A DNA stretch of 64,000 nt from Limnomonas spitsbergensis (GCA_037349105.1 JAYJMM010000106.1:1116001-1180000), one strand, 5' to 3'. Counted from the stretch's first letter, positions 34,800 to 47,420 are shown. Notes: generated from the letters alone by a model not told the origin. Numbers and translations: made by a program.

Positions 34800-35145
34800 C
34801 CGGTCCCATGCCTACCCATCAGCCAAGTGGTGGCTGAACAGTGGCCTGTTGTACCCTAGTAAATTCACACTCACCACGCTCCCCCTTCCCCAAGAGGTAT
34901 GTACCGGTCGTAGGCATATCCACGCAAGGAAGTGTAAGGTACGACCGGATTTTGGTTGCTGCGGCCGTTTCAAGGATGTTGAGGCCACGGCCAATGCTTG
35001 AGCTTGTTCGGATGCATTTGTTGATCGGTGAATTAGGAAAAGGCCCGTAGGTCAATGACCTTACACATGAGGCTTTCTCCATTGTTCCTCTCTGTCTTCC
35101 TTTCCTCCCCCCCTCTTGTCTATAGTTCCTGCTCCCAACACAACT
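34800..35145. other. Intergenic, no gene seen
   Basis: No supported feature. Confidence 0.35.
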
Positions 35146-35149
35146 TCGT

Positions 35150-35535
35150 GACTGTTTTGTTAAGCGCCCACGTGACTGAGCTTTTAAGGAGGGCCCAGAG
35201 GTGTAATTGCATGTATTAATGACGTGTAAATTGGGAGAATGTGCCTGATTAGCCTCTCAATTACGTGACACCTCCATCTGGGCACTGCTTAAAAGGCTCG
35301 ACCGGGTGCCTGGGAACCCAAATATTCTGTTAGGACGAATGGACAAACATGATTTGGTGAATAAAACAGAGAAAAAGGCTGGGAAAGAGGGTCATAAACC
35401 TGTGGGCCATGCTGATAAGGCTCAGCCGCATCGACGTCCTACTGTCTGGTTGAACACGGCTCATGAGTGTGAATTGTGCGCAGTGAATGGCATTACACCT
35501 CTGGGCCATGCTGCAAAGGCTCCCGACTGTGCGCA
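35150..35535. mobile_element. Cluster of solo LINE 3' tails
   Basis: A plus-strand tail at 35155–35206 ('gcccagaggtgtaattgcat'), a minus-strand tail at about 35268–35310, and further minus-strand tails near 35398–35430 and 35485–35530 ('attacacctctgggccatgc'). None has coding DNA. Confidence 0.6.
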
Positions 35536-35624
35536 GTAAAATCAGTTGGAGCATAAGTGCAAGACTCCGAATCCCCTGCTTAAGATGATGAGCGAGCAAG
35601 AAAATAACACCGGATTGAGTATTT

Positions 35625-35700
35625 GTTGTGGTATAGGCTTCGCTATGCCACTATCTGGTACCAGATGTCAATAGTGGCATAGCGAAGCCTATACCACAAC
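35625..35700. repeat. Perfect 30-bp inverted repeat (hairpin)
   Basis: Arms 35625–35654 and 35671–35700 are exact reverse complements over 30 bp with a 16-nt loop that itself contains 'ctggtaccag'. It is not part of the LINE tails. It could be a fold-back element or a small-RNA precursor; no flanking direct repeats were seen. Confidence 0.95.
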
Positions 35701-36750
35701 ACACCATGCCAAGCCTCTAGCTAGATTGAGCAGATTTGCTCTCTCTGTCCTGATTCCCTTGGCATGCTGTTTTGAATTACGGTACAAAAGGCTCACAGGC
35801 CATGAAATAATGAGAACGTCAGCATCCTAAATGTTATGATGAACACGCCATGTTAGTAGCTTAGGAGACCCAACTACCATACAAAGCATTCTTAAAAGAA
35901 GTTCCATACTCAGAGGAGTTGCTTCCTCGCGGACTGTCCCCTCAAAGTTCAGGTAATAGCTGAGAGAAAAGGGCAGGCCAATGCACCGGTTTGGTGCTCT
36001 ACATGTTACCTCTGCTCATACAAATTCTCAATGGCAGCCAGTCTTAGTTTTCTGCAAGAGCGATAGGCCATAGCAGTTTCATGATATATATACATACTCG
36101 GAGTAGTGAATCCCTATTCGGGACTGCTTCATTATGCGTGATTGTGCGCTAGTGTACCGTAAACAATCCTATACCGGTACCATATCTAATTTGAACAGGC
36201 AAATTCTGTGATGTCTGAAGCCAAAAGTACGGAGAAAGAGTGCCCTAGTACACAAGTCAGCCAAGATCAAGCCACCACCCCGATTAGAAACCCAGAAATA
36301 AAGGCAGCCAGAAGCCAAACATACAGCCGAACACCATTGACGCAATACTGGTATACTCATTGTGACTCAAAGATTGTTTTCTTGTTATTAAGTACAGTCC
36401 AGTGGGGCATCACAATTCATCCATGGGACGCCCACAGACAATTTAAAACCATGTAATTAAAAAACATGCAATTGCTCCAGCACCGGCAGAGCACCAGTCA
36501 TCCACAGGGTGCATAGCAAGTGGGTATAAGCACTTGCATGGTAGCCAGGGCAACCCTCACTTCAAGCTTGGATCATAAGGTGCAAGCAAGGCAAGTTCAA
36601 ACACTGAGAAGTTCCGAGCCATACCAAATACGACTAGCGTTTTGTGTTGGCTCATACATGTTGCTGGTTTCCCCCCGGTAAGCTCTGCTTGGCTCTTTTA
36701 AAAAAGGCTGTGGGTTGTGGGAGGTTGCTTTGTGTCAATTTCGTGACAAC
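35701..36750. other. Intergenic, no gene seen
   Basis: No conserved frame or array. Confidence 0.4.
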
Positions 36751-36752
36751 AA

Positions 36753-37825
36753 TTACAGAAGCACAGTGCAAGCTCCGAGCGAGCTTTCTGAGAGAGCCAG
36801 AGCATTGTGATTGAGGTGGCAGCGCCTAGGGTCAACATGCTTCAGGGCAACACGAGCTGACAGGGCTGACAGGCCTCTCAGTGTGTTGCAGCACCTGAGG
36901 TTGAGATGTTGCAACTTAACACAAGCTGACAGAGCTGACAAGTCTTCCACTGTCAAGCAGTTGTTGAGGTTGAGATGCTGCAGCGCAACAAAAGCTGACA
37001 GGGTTGACAAGTCTCTCCGTGTGGAGCAGCTCCCGAGGTCAAGATGCTTCAGCGCAACACAAGCTGACAAGGCTGACAAGTCCCTCAGTATGTAGCAGGC
37101 GGAGAGGTTGAGATGCTTCAGCGCAACACAAGCTGACAGGGCTGTCAAGTCTCTCAGTGTAAAGCAGTTGTAGAGGTTGAGATGATGCAACTTAACACAA
37201 GCTGACTGTGCTGACAAGTCTATCAGTGAAACGCAGGCGTAGAGGTTGATGAGCTGCTGCAGCGCAACACAAGCTGACAGGGCTGACATGCCTCTCAGTG
37301 TGTAGAAGCTCCCGAGGTTGAGATGTTGCAGCTTAACACAAGCTGACAGAGCTGACAAGTCTTCCACTTTAGAGCAGTTGTTGAGGTTGAGATGCTGCAG
37401 CGCAACACAGCTTGAGAGTGCTGACAAGTCTTTCAACCTACCACACTCGCTGAGGTTCAGATGTTGCAGTGCAGGGAAAGGCCACTTAGTACATAGGCTG
37501 AGGCGGTTTCCTGATTTCAGAAGTTGCAGACTCTCGATTAGGCACCAGGGAATGTTCAGGCGGGTAATGAAGCACGGATGGATCGGGCCGAGCAGCTCCA
37601 CATGAGTCAAGAAGGGTGTGCGTGAGATGACGTTTTTAGTGTAGCAAGGAGATCTTGACGGTTGGTTTTATTGAACGCTGGGGCGCATGTGCCCCCAATC
37701 ACAAGTCAGTTGTTTCTGTGATCATAAAAGCCTCTCAGTCGTTTCGAGGTGGCACGTATGGACGTCGCTTCACTCCCAGCGAGGTGGAAGATCTGGCCCA
37801 ACAGATCTGAAGGGAGGTTGGACAT
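36753..37825 (-). pseudogene. F-box/LRR protein gene, apparently disrupted
   Basis: The minus-strand ATG at 37825 opens an F-box (SNLPSDLLGQIFHLAG, then ATSKRLRGFYD) that stops at TGA 37708–37706. In the same frame past the stop, NRQDLLATLK continues the expected F-box linker. A one-base shift in an A-run near 37640 then leads to VISRTPFLTHVELLG and about ten 24-residue leucine-rich repeats of the pattern LSACVALxHLNLxxC down to a stop at 36753. F-box/LRR proteins are SCF ubiquitin ligase substrate receptors. The stop and frameshift suggest a pseudogene; a small non-canonical intron or a sequencing error would rescue it. The LRR part is a near-72-bp tandem DNA repeat. Confidence 0.75.
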
Positions 37826-40075
37826 GTAGTCGTGCTGATCTGTGTGGTCAGAAAGGGAAGGGTGCGGGATATTTTAAGGGATAGATAATACACCATGCAG
37901 ATCAATAGTGGTCCCAAATTGGCCCAGATAACTCCAGGATCCAATCTCAAAGGATCTGTTTTAATTTTAGGGCATACAACATACGGTATAGTATTCGACT
38001 TCCTTCAGCAGCCGCTGGGCAGCCGCCGCGGGGCAGATGATGAAGACCAAAACTGGACAGAAATACGGCCAGCCACCTAAGCAACATAAAATATTGCACC
38101 ATGCCTTCACAGTAGGTAGTCCAATGTCATGTACTGGTAGCCGAATTGTAGCTGAAATACCCTCACAGACACACATACAGTGATTGGGATGCACCCTAGG
38201 AAGCGTATCCTAGGCTTCTAGTCTGTGCATCTTTGTGTGAATAATCATATGATAAGAGTTTACGGATCATGAATGATGACTGGCCTGGCTGATAGATCCT
38301 GTCAGCTTTCGTATACTTTTTAAGAATGACGAGAATTAACTCAAAGATCTCACATGGAGGGGGGCGCATGATAGATCAGAAATGGGTCAACAACTAATTT
38401 ATCCTTCAAGGAGATCTTGGAAATTCAATTGTGGTGAGGTATGAAGGCTACCAGGAACAGACGTGCCAGCCGTTCATAAATGATTGATAATCAGCCATTC
38501 ATGACGAATGCCAGTTAAGGCAGATGCTGTATAGCTCTGCATGTTGGTCATGGGACTCGTGTCTCGAACGGTAGCACTACATGCTTTTATTTCAGCTTCC
38601 TGGCTGGCATACGGGTAGATCTGTATCACAGTGGGGGCATAGTGCAGCAAAAATCCCATTTGTCTAGTGGGCCACAGGTTGTTGGCCAGTCTAGATTTGG
38701 TCCCCATAGACCTGTGATGGCTACCCAGCAGCATGCCAAAGAGGGTGTGGAGTGCACTGTCTTAAATTTTCACTGGTGAATCAGCATTTCTTAGCCTACT
38801 ACACAGCCTCCTACACAGCCTCCTACACAGATAGAGGGATTCCCTGCCAGTATGGCATCATTGTCTAGACGCCACGGCAAAGCACTTACATGATGGATGA
38901 AACGTCGGAGTTCTTATGCTGATGTGGCTAGTCGTCGGTATGGCTGTAATGAGCCATGGCTGAGGAGAACTGGCAATGCGATCGAAATCCCTGGGCGGCT
39001 ACAACGTCTCCTCGAGCAGATTACAAATTTGAAATCGTCAATCGATGGCCATGCACTACCTACCCAACACAATCCTGTTAAGATGGTCTAGCTGATGCCG
39101 AACAGCTAAACCAGCTCAAAAGTAGCGCCAAACCCCGAAGATACAAAACGTTCGATTGGGCATGGAGGCCCGATTGAGGCCTTTGAGCCCTACCTTTGAG
39201 GGCAGGGGATTGGGGTCATAAATATTGATTGGAGAAAGGGCAGTGGCTCACCAAAATTTCATCCAGATAGTGACCTTTCGACCACCGCTTTCGACCCTGA
39301 CAAAGCAGACCCTTTTGGTGACTACGCATGCGACGTTCACGACTACAACAAACAAAAAAGGATGTCTGGTATAGGATTAAAAATCTTAATCATGTCTGCG
39401 CACGGAGGTAAGAGCTGGCCCAGGAGCACCTCTCTAAGTGGATGGACCGAACGCCACCGAAACGTATCGCCAGGTTCGAAAATCGTGGATGGGGAAGCCG
39501 AACAATGGACCAATAAATACCAATAGACTAACACTTCCCTAGAGAGGACCCAATCTAACCTCTGCATGCATGGTGATTGTAGCCTGGGAGGCCCGATCGG
39601 GAGGCACCAGGCAGCCCAGGTGAGGCATAGTCACTGAGTGTGGAAATCTGCAGTCCTAACCAGGTAAAGATTAGGCCTCGTATGTATCCGGTACTTGTTA
39701 CAGTGCGCACCATGCCACTTTTGGCAAGCTGTTGGGCGGCCCCCACTGGGCAGATGGGGACTGGCCTTAAGCGGCCTTCGGCTTGAGGCCAAAGCAGTAA
39801 GTCATGTCGTAACAGGCCCCTACGGCTGTAGACCATGATGAAGATCACGTGTTGTTGAAGCGTGTTGTGATGAAATATGTTTGTGTGGCACAGTGTGGGC
39901 TACTGGGCTGTAGATATGGCTTGATGAGGCCACCCATCTGGTACATTTGGAATGGGGGAGGTGCAAGGCCTGGTTGAAGACAAGACGGCGCACATGGAGC
40001 ATGGCCCATGGGTGAACGAACGTCATTGACATGGAGCATGTGGTTGCAATTGCGCGGTTGGAGACTGCTCTGGAG
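37826..40075. other. Intergenic, no supported gene
   Basis: Short frames only. A 17-bp 'cctcctacacag' triplication lies at about 38795–38830. No RNA gene recognised. Confidence 0.4.
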
Positions 40076-40079
40076 GAAG

Positions 40080-40520
40080 CAGCATAGCAGGGTTTAGGGT
40101 TAAGGCGCAGCCCTAGCGGTAGTCAGGGAGGACCAAGGTTGAAGGCAGAGCCAACAGCATTTAAGGAGGATTAGGGTTCTGCGCTGCTGGCAGCTGTCTG
40201 GAAGGGAGCAGGATCAATGCGCAGCCGGCAGTCAGGGAGGATGAAGGGACTTGATTTTCTTTCCCATAAACCAACGGCGGCGTTCAAGGGGTCATGCATA
40301 GTAACGGCCAGGAAGGGGTTTGCGGGTTAAGGCAATGTAGTCAGCAGTGGTCGGGAAGGATTCGGGTGTCAGCGGCGGTCAAGGAGGGTTAAAGGGTTGA
40401 TATGTAACTTGCATCGATCAGGGAGAGTTGAGGGGTTGCCAGGACAGGTCAGGAGGGGTTCAGGGTGTAGGCCAAGCAAGCTATAGCCAGGAAGGGTTTC
40501 AGGTCTAGGCGCGACCAGCG
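40080..40520. repeat. Loose degenerate repeat
   Basis: Recurrent 'gtcagggaggat', 'agggttaag' and 'gcgcagcc' words at 40–70-bp intervals; too decayed to define a unit. Confidence 0.45.
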
Positions 40521-40597
40521 TCTGTTAGTGTGTTCTCAATCTTTATGGTGACGGAGGGAGAGGGTGCAAAGGTCGACAGTGTATCCATGGGAAGTCA

Positions 40598-40655
40598 ATG
40601 ACATTACACGTCTGGGCCATGCTGCAAAAACTCGGCCGCATGGGCCGAGCCATGC
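40598..40655 (-). mobile_element. Solo LINE 3' tail
   Basis: 'atgacattacacgtctgggc' and 'aaaaactcggccgcatggg' on the plus strand are the reverse complement of the LINE terminus. Confidence 0.6.
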
Positions 40656-40799
40656 ATGGGAAGTAAACCTAGGACGCAGATCCCATCAAGTGGTCATTCA
40701 GCTGCATCATGGCCAACGGCTCTGGGGACCTTTTTCAAGCAAGTTCTGCTACTTGGGCCACAATCATGAAGCTGGTCAAGGTTTGGTACCTATCAGTCC

Positions 40800-41390
40800 T
40801 AGCGTGTAACACAGGCTGAGGGCGAGAGAGGTTGGACAGGCCCCCGAAGGGCGCCAGGGACTTTCAGCAGTTGTGTTAGGGCAGGCATGGGTGGGAGGCT
40901 CTGGCTTTTGTTGAGGAAGTGGTAGACTTTGTTGAGGGCTAGCCTGATGTCTTTTGCCTCCCTGGGGACTGGCTCTTCTCCTTTTTCTCTCTCTCTCTTG
41001 CTTTCAGAGGCGGGGATCCTTCGGTCTGTCTCTCCGTTTTCTGGAGGGGTGTTTTGCTTTGCCCTTTGCGCTCCTCTCTGTCTTTCCAATAAGCTTAAGT
41101 TCCTATATTTTTCCTCCCTACCAGACAGGACGGCGGAGAGCCTGCACGCAGGGGTAGGAGGCCCTGGTTTTGTGCAACTTGTAGTTGGGCATTTTGAAGG
41201 CTAATCTCTTGAGGGGCAGGGGATACGGTTGGCCGGACCTTTGTGTTCATGTTCTTGTTGTTTGGTGGGTGAACTTGTATCCTTTCTTTCCGCTTGTACC
41301 TTATCTCTTGACTTTCCTAGCTGATTTGTTGCTTGCCGACGTGGCCGAGCTTCATTTCAGCATGGCCCAGAGGTGTAACGTCATTGACCC
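40800..41390 (+). mobile_element. LINE 3' fragment
   Basis: Plus-strand C-terminal coding remnant from about 40810 ('gagagaggttggacaggccc'), a CT-rich 3' UTR, and the terminal motif 'gacgtggccgagc' ending at 'aacgtcattgac' near 41387. It is the same subfamily as 32605–33330. Confidence 0.75.
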
Positions 41391-41394
41391 ATCT

Positions 41395-41570
41395 GTCCTG
41401 GGCGGGGCTAGGGATTCTCCAGACTTCCTATCCTTTTGGGGGTAGGCTTTTGATATTTCCCTTCTTTCTTTTCCTCTTTGCCGTCCCTCTTCCCCCCCGA
41501 CCAGACAGTTGAGCGCCCATGCCGCGGAGCCTTTTTGAGCAAGGCCCAGAGGCATTACTCGATCGACATA
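41395..41570 (+). mobile_element. Second LINE 3' tail in tandem
   Basis: A pyrimidine-rich UTR followed by 'gccgcggagcctttttgagc' and 'aaggcccagaggcattac', directly after the previous tail. Confidence 0.55.
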
Positions 41571-42930
41571 TCGGTCCAGTAGCGGCAGCGCAACATCGAG
41601 CCAAATGTGGTATGGCACGCACAACGGTGAGGAGTGGTGAGGGAAGTAGGGAAGCATGCATATCTTGAAACCTGACGTGTAGAAGTCAATGGGTGCAACT
41701 TATGCATGGTGGCAATCTGGCAAGCATTCCAGGACAGGATTTTATATTCAGGGTTTCCACCTGTTCATTTGGTGGGCCCCGAAAGCCCTGTTGTAGAAAA
41801 ACCACCCTAGAAAAACCACCCGAGAAAAGTCACCACTTATTGGCGGCGCTCGCTGCCGTCAATGGAAGGCCCTCCCTACGGCCACCAAAAGCCGGATTGG
41901 TTCTTGACATGACCCGCCTGGCAGCCTAAGCTGTATGGCTGGCCCTCATGTTGGAGGCAAGGCCGAAGTGTAGCTGCCATGTATGTAGCTTAGTCACAAA
42001 AGAGGCACTGAAGAGCATGCCCGCAATGTTACCTAATGAAGCTGGGATGGGGCAGCTAAGGTAGCTTAGCATTTAGCTGACACAGCTACATTTCTCCAGA
42101 GTTTATTTTACAGCCCTAGGTCAATCGTAGGACCCCAAGCAGCGGCTGCGGGCTCACAGCTCAACGGGGAACACTGTGGGGACTGAGATGTACTTCTTTT
42201 TTTGCTGTTATTCAATAATGCATGTTGTTGCATTGCTGTTTTGTTTATCGAGATTGGTTCCCATGGCGCTCATACTATTTTCGAAACGGGAAGTGGCTCA
42301 CGTTGTTGTTTTAGCATGGAACTGAACTGCGGCCACTTCACCTGTGTGATTTCTGGCTGCGCTTTGCCTGTAGCACTTACTTGGGTCATCACGCTTGTGC
42401 CGTTGCGTGGTCAGTGGCCACCTCCTGAATCCTCCTTAGAGACTGGTCCACATATCCATGATAATCTAACACTTCAGCATAATTTCCGATTATAAAGCAA
42501 TAGCGCCAGAAATGGAGCAAGAATGTCCCATCAAATATAGAAGGGGTAACGTTATGGAGCAAAACAGGCAAGCACCCTTGATGGTGATCCATGCTTATTT
42601 TTTCTAGTGGTTAAAGAAATTGCACCCTTTTCACCGCACCCTTTTCCACTGGATATCCAGCCCAAACAAAAACAAAAGCGAGCACAAGACTTCTTATGCA
42701 TGGCAACATCCATAAACCAGCTAATATGGTCATCCAGTCGGTGCTGCAAAACTCAAAATCTGCCTAGTTTCAGATTAAGTGTCACATGTTGCGTGCTGGT
42801 TGGAGTGTGAATGCCAATACTAAGAAAGTTAGAAGGCTACTTCGCAAGAAAGCCAGCAATTTGGTGACCAAGGAGGCGTAAAATCACGAGATAAATTACA
42901 AACCAAGTTCTTCAATTCCCCTGTCGTTCT
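41571..42930. other. Intergenic, 3' flank of the alpha-kinase gene
   Basis: No gene supported. Confidence 0.4.
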
Positions 42931-42934
42931 TTCA

Positions 42935-44511
42935 TCACTTCATGCCCACCATGGTGGTCCCCACGCTGGCTTGGAAATGCACCACCTTTTCAGCAGGCAT
43001 CTGCCAGTGGCCACGGCAGAACCTGCTGCAGCGATGCCTGGCGAAGAATGTGGAGATGCCCTCCCTGCCCAGGTCCGTCACCCCATACTCGCGGTTCTGG
43101 GAGAGGATGACGGGGTCGGTGAGGACCACGCTCCCATCAGCTTGTATGCCTCCCTGCAGGTCGCACAAAACGTATTGTCCGCCAGTCTTGTGGTAGGAGT
43201 AGTGGCTGAGGGCCTGCATCACTCCCGACCAGTTCTGCTCATCGCCAGAGATCACGCCGCTATTGCTGTTAAACTTTTGGAAGTTCTCAATGAAGGGTTC
43301 AATTAGACTCCTCTGGCCCGCATAGCTGCTTTCTGGTTGGAACCACCATACTCCTGGTTGATTCAAGTATATTTTCTGCGTGATGAATTCTTCATTGTTG
43401 AAGCCTTCGATTATGCCCTGCGACCGGGACAAGGAACACGTTTGAAGTTTTCATTCAATCACCCCTGATGAACGTAAACTATGTTTTTTGAAGGGGGAAA
43501 CTGCGCCAAGCAGCAGGGGCATAAGGGTTAGGCTTCGTTAAACAAACAGTGCAGCATAGCTTAAACTGACACCGCATCTGGTCCGTCAGGCACAATTTTG
43601 TGTGAACTAGGTCAAACATGTACTAATTTTGCTTTCAGCCAACAGTACGTGCTAACATTGCAGCACAGAAGGGGGAAAATGGTGACATAAATAACACAAC
43701 GCATAGGAGGCATTCAACGTTTAAGGGTTTTGAGTGTTATACACCTAGTATTGATTCGCAAATCATCATGGATGAATCAAGAATCTCAATGATGCAATCG
43801 AATTTTGACCTGGCACCTAAAGACAGACAACAACCCTATCTGGCATGTGCTTCATGCAATCCGGGTGGCTGAGCCGTCCTAGCCATTCTTCCCATCCCCA
43901 TACAAGAGTGGGATTATGTATATCAACGAATGGACCCGTACCTGAGCCTTGTCCACAGCCTTGATGTCCATTTCAAAGAAGCTTTCATCAAATACTGCCC
44001 CAGTCTTGAACCACTTGCAGACACACTTTTCTCCCTTCCTTGAGCCCTCCGTGTAAGTTCCATTGGCTACCCAGCGGAAGGACCCTTGCGCAAAGGGCTT
44101 TCCCATGTCATGGATGGTCGCAGCAGATGCATTGTTCAATCTGGCAAATTTGCTGGCATTGCACACCACCATTCCGCGAAGCTCTGTTCCCTCGTGCGCT
44201 CTGAACCCCGATGAGAGCATCATGTGTTGACGCTGCCAAACCCGGTGTCCCTGGATTTTACACTTGAAATTCGTTACACAAATAATGGACAAGGACAGCC
44301 AGCAGCCGTTTCAGCTGCAGGCTTTCCCTTCCACATGCAAAGCCGCAAAGGCAGTTCATGACCTATAGGTGACCAGATATGGACTAACCGGTGGCCGATT
44401 TTGCCGTCCAACGCAGTGACGGTGATCGACCCATGAGCGCGGTAGATTCCCGGGACCAGCAGCAGCAGCAGATGGCATGGTAAGAGTTGGCTGCGTCCTC
44501 GGCATAAGCAT
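42935..44511 (-). CDS. Alpha-kinase (MHCK/eEF2K type), three exons, 304 aa
   Basis: Minus-strand exons 44511–44389, 44250–43942 and 43417–42935 join in phase 0 and end in TGA. An in-frame TAG lies upstream of the first ATG; two further in-frame ATGs (44505, 44478) are possible starts. Atypical serine/threonine kinase features are visible: FAQGSFRWV and CVCKWFK (ATP-binding lysine) in exon 2; LSHYSYHKTGGQYVLCDLQG, LTDPVILS and YGVTDLG in exon 3; and the zinc-site FFARHRCSRFC near the C-terminus. The protein is little more than the catalytic domain. Alpha-kinases phosphorylate residues in helical contexts such as myosin tails or eEF2; the substrate here cannot be told. Introns of 138 and 524 nt are GT–AG. 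Confidence 0.88.
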
Positions 44512-45111
44512 TCCAATGGCAACGTGATCTTGTGGATCGGATGAATGATCAGTGAGAAAATTTGATGCCTACGAGGCAACGACGGGTGGAAGTGACTTTT
44601 TTCGGAACTCGATCGAGATTGGATTATGTACTAGCCGCCCAGCTCTCTTCGTTCATATCTGCCTCGAATGTGCCATCCTGACATAAAATTGACGGAGTGA
44701 GGAGCAGACAGGCCCGGGTTCCACCCGTGCAGCCACGGCTTTGGCATAGCAGCGTCAGTACGGCATACCAATGTGTGTGACGCAAGTACGAACCACTGAA
44801 GAGGATCTCGGTCAGTTAAAAAATATTGGTTCGGTCTCGGTCTCTTTCAAAAAAGCAAGGACGCAGACTTCATCGACAGAAAAAAATTAAACACCCTGGG
44901 TGCCGAATGTTGCTACCCTACCTTGCAGCAAAGAAGCTTTACACCTTACCTTCTGCGGGCAATCAGCCTCAAAACCGGTATTTCAACAGTCCAATGGCCG
45001 TCAAGCTGCCAAGGAAGCTTGCCAGATTCATGTATCCCATCTCAACCACTTTTATCATCCCATCGAAATCAGACGCACAATTCTCATCTCGTTGGTAGCA
45101 GCTGCCAGGAG

Positions 45112-45175
45112 TGCAAGTCAATGACGTTACACCTCTGGGCCCTATGCTAAAAAGGGCTCAGCCGCGTGGGCGCCT
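45112..45175 (-). mobile_element. Solo LINE 3' tail
   Basis: 'gtcaatgacgttacacctct' with 'gggctcagccgcgtgggcgcc' is the reverse complement of the LINE terminus. Confidence 0.6.
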
Positions 45176-45576
45176 ATCTTGAGGGTCGGGAGTGCAGGTA
45201 AAGGCTTCATGCAACTGGGGTCCAAAGTCATCCTTGCTGTCAGCAGAGTGTCGGCGAGTGGTGTTTGCACGAGATATGTCGACTTCATCGGTCCCCTGTG
45301 CTTATTGGCGCCCCTTGATACAAATCACACATCTGAAATTCCCAAGGGTCATCGGTATGTACTGCCCACGGACAGATGCAATCGATCCCTCGCAGTACAG
45401 CAATCAGCAGCAAGTCCAACAACATAAAGGGGATGCTTATCGCCCCCCCCGTTAGACTGGCAAGTAACATGATCTGAAGTTCTTAACAGCATTACAACGC
45501 TGTTCCCACATCCACCTTCAGGAGCTGTGCTGAGGAGCTGTGCTGAGGAGCTGTGCTGAGGAGCTGAGCTGCCCTT

Positions 45577-45966
45577 CTAGTTTTTGTCCTCCTCCCTGTC
45601 CTCCCCCTTAACGCCAGCAGTTGATGAAGACAACGGCGACACCTCCTCTCCCTTCGAGCTCTCCTGGCCAGTAGCCGATGAGGTCGACAGCACCCCCATC
45701 GCCCCCGCCGTACTCTCCTGGCTGGGCTCCGCTATTGAGGGCGGATCGGCTGATGCCCCCACCGAGGGAGCATCGTCTGAAGCCACTACGGGAGAAGCAC
45801 CGGCCGATGCCGCCACCGAGGGAGTTTTGGCAGCGGGTTGATCCCACCTAGGACTCCTTCTTGGTCCCCAACCGCTAGCAGGGGTGACTTCCTCGTCCTC
45901 GCTGTCCCCCGCATCACTGTCGTTCCCTACACAAAGCAACGCATCCAAGGGGGGTAGCTGGGTCAT
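45577..45966 (-). CDS. Hypothetical acidic, Ser/Ala-rich ORF, 129 aa
   Basis: A single open frame from ATG 45966 (MTQLPPLDALLCVGNDSD) with an acidic patch DAGDSEDEE and repeated SVxASAxA/PS segments, ending in GEDREEDKN. It has no known domain and is probably disordered. It could be a single-exon gene, an exon of a gene not otherwise seen, or chance. A 15-bp 'gctgtgctgaggag' triplication lies just downstream at 45520–45565. Confidence 0.3.
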   Translation of the reverse strand: MTQLPPLDALLCVGNDSDAGDSEDEEVTPASGWGPRRSPRWDQPAAKTPSVAASAGASPVVASDDAPSVGASADPPSIAEPSQESTAGAMGVLSTSSATGQESSKGEEVSPLSSSTAGVKGEDREEDKN

Positions 45967-47350
45967 GTCCAGGGATTAGTTTTTAGGGGTTACTGGGTAC
46001 GAGTCGTAATTAAAGTGGTAACGGAACATTTAATTCGAAATGCGAGGTTCAGGCGCACTGATACGAAAACAACGAAATCAATCAGGATCTATTTGTGCCT
46101 GCGGCGAGCTCTGCACCCAAAACTCGCAACTTCTGGTAAACCAGATCAATTCCATATCCCACTAGAAGAAAACTGGTCATTTCTGTACAAAGCAATGCGA
46201 ACGGAGGTGTCAGGGCCCTACAAAGGATTTGATCTAGTGCTGGTCCTTACGGTAGCTGACTTTCGTAGCTGAGTTTCAGTAACCGCATTTCAAGGCAAAT
46301 TCAGCTACTTTTACCAGTCAGGGACCGTAATTACTTGCACAATTTCTGAATTAGGGCGTAATGGCACAGCACTGATTTGATCCATGGCAGTGAGGCAGCC
46401 TGGGGGGGGCAGGGCGTCAACCATCTCATCCCTTGATCCCCCGTCTCAGGCCTCAATTGTCTGGTCCTTTCCACCAGTCAGAGGCTAAGCACTAGGGCCG
46501 CAGAATACAGGCCGTTTAGGCAAAAAATCAGATTTTATTTTATTGTTTTGTATCAGGTATTGTATTGTATTGTATTATATTGTATTGTATTGTATTGTAC
46601 TGATATGTTTTGCATCCGCTACAATGCACCGGCTGGAAACCCACCCTTTCTTCCCGTATTGGCCAAACATCCCGTATCGTATCGTACTGTATCGTATTAC
46701 CATATTCCGTGCCCTGTGTCCCTGCTTAGCACCCCACCCCTAGCTCTGCCTGGGTTAATATAATGATATTTCCCAGGTGCCACTATCTTGTCAGCAAACC
46801 CATGAGCTGGACCCTAAGCTTTCCAATGAAACCCTAAGCTTTCCAATGTATTTAGGGTGCTTCAGCTGCACTTGAGTTGCATCACAGCCTACAGCCGCGT
46901 TGGCCTTCTGCAGCAAGCTCTGCTGTTTAGGCCACTGGCCGTAGTCCGGTCAAAAAATTGCCCCAATCGGCCCCCACTGGTGGCCGCCCGGCGGCCCCGC
47001 CCGAAACACTCATTACGGCCTTACGCCTACCCTGCATTTCCTTTATCTAATGAACCGCGATTACTGTAATTGTTTCTTATGGACCCATACGAACACCTCA
47101 CCCTTAACCTTCCCCACCATCTGCTCTATTCACCCTCAAGCCAGGAGGGCTTCCAGTACGCTCGACCCTGAAGCCAAACCCGCCTCGCTTCTATTCCTGT
47201 CTCACTGCTGGATGCTCTTCCTTAACAAAAAACAAGTGACGCAAAAAAACAAAAAAAATGCTGCATCACGTGTGCTGACAAATTTCCAGTTCACACATAC
47301 CTTCAGACGGTTCAGTTGACGGATGTACTGACCCCAGCGCACCCCAACAA
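45967..47350. other. Intergenic, simple repeats only
   Basis: A (tattg)n-type tract at 46545–46600 and 'gtatcgtatcgta' at 46675–46700; duplicated 'aaccctaagctttccaatg' at 46810–46850. No gene supported. Confidence 0.5.
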
Positions 47351-47354
47351 TGCA

Positions 47355-47420
47355 GGCTTTTTGTTGGCGGACATGGCCGAGCCTTATTTTTGAGCAGGGC
47401 CCAGAGGTGTAACATCATTA
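47355..47420 (+). mobile_element. Solo LINE 3' tail
   Basis: 'cggacatggccgagccttat' and 'gggcccagaggtgtaacatc' match the LINE terminus. Confidence 0.65.

Noticed and set aside
36811..37605. Plus-strand ORFs over the LRR region
   Set aside because: Antisense shadows of the minus-strand leucine-rich repeats.
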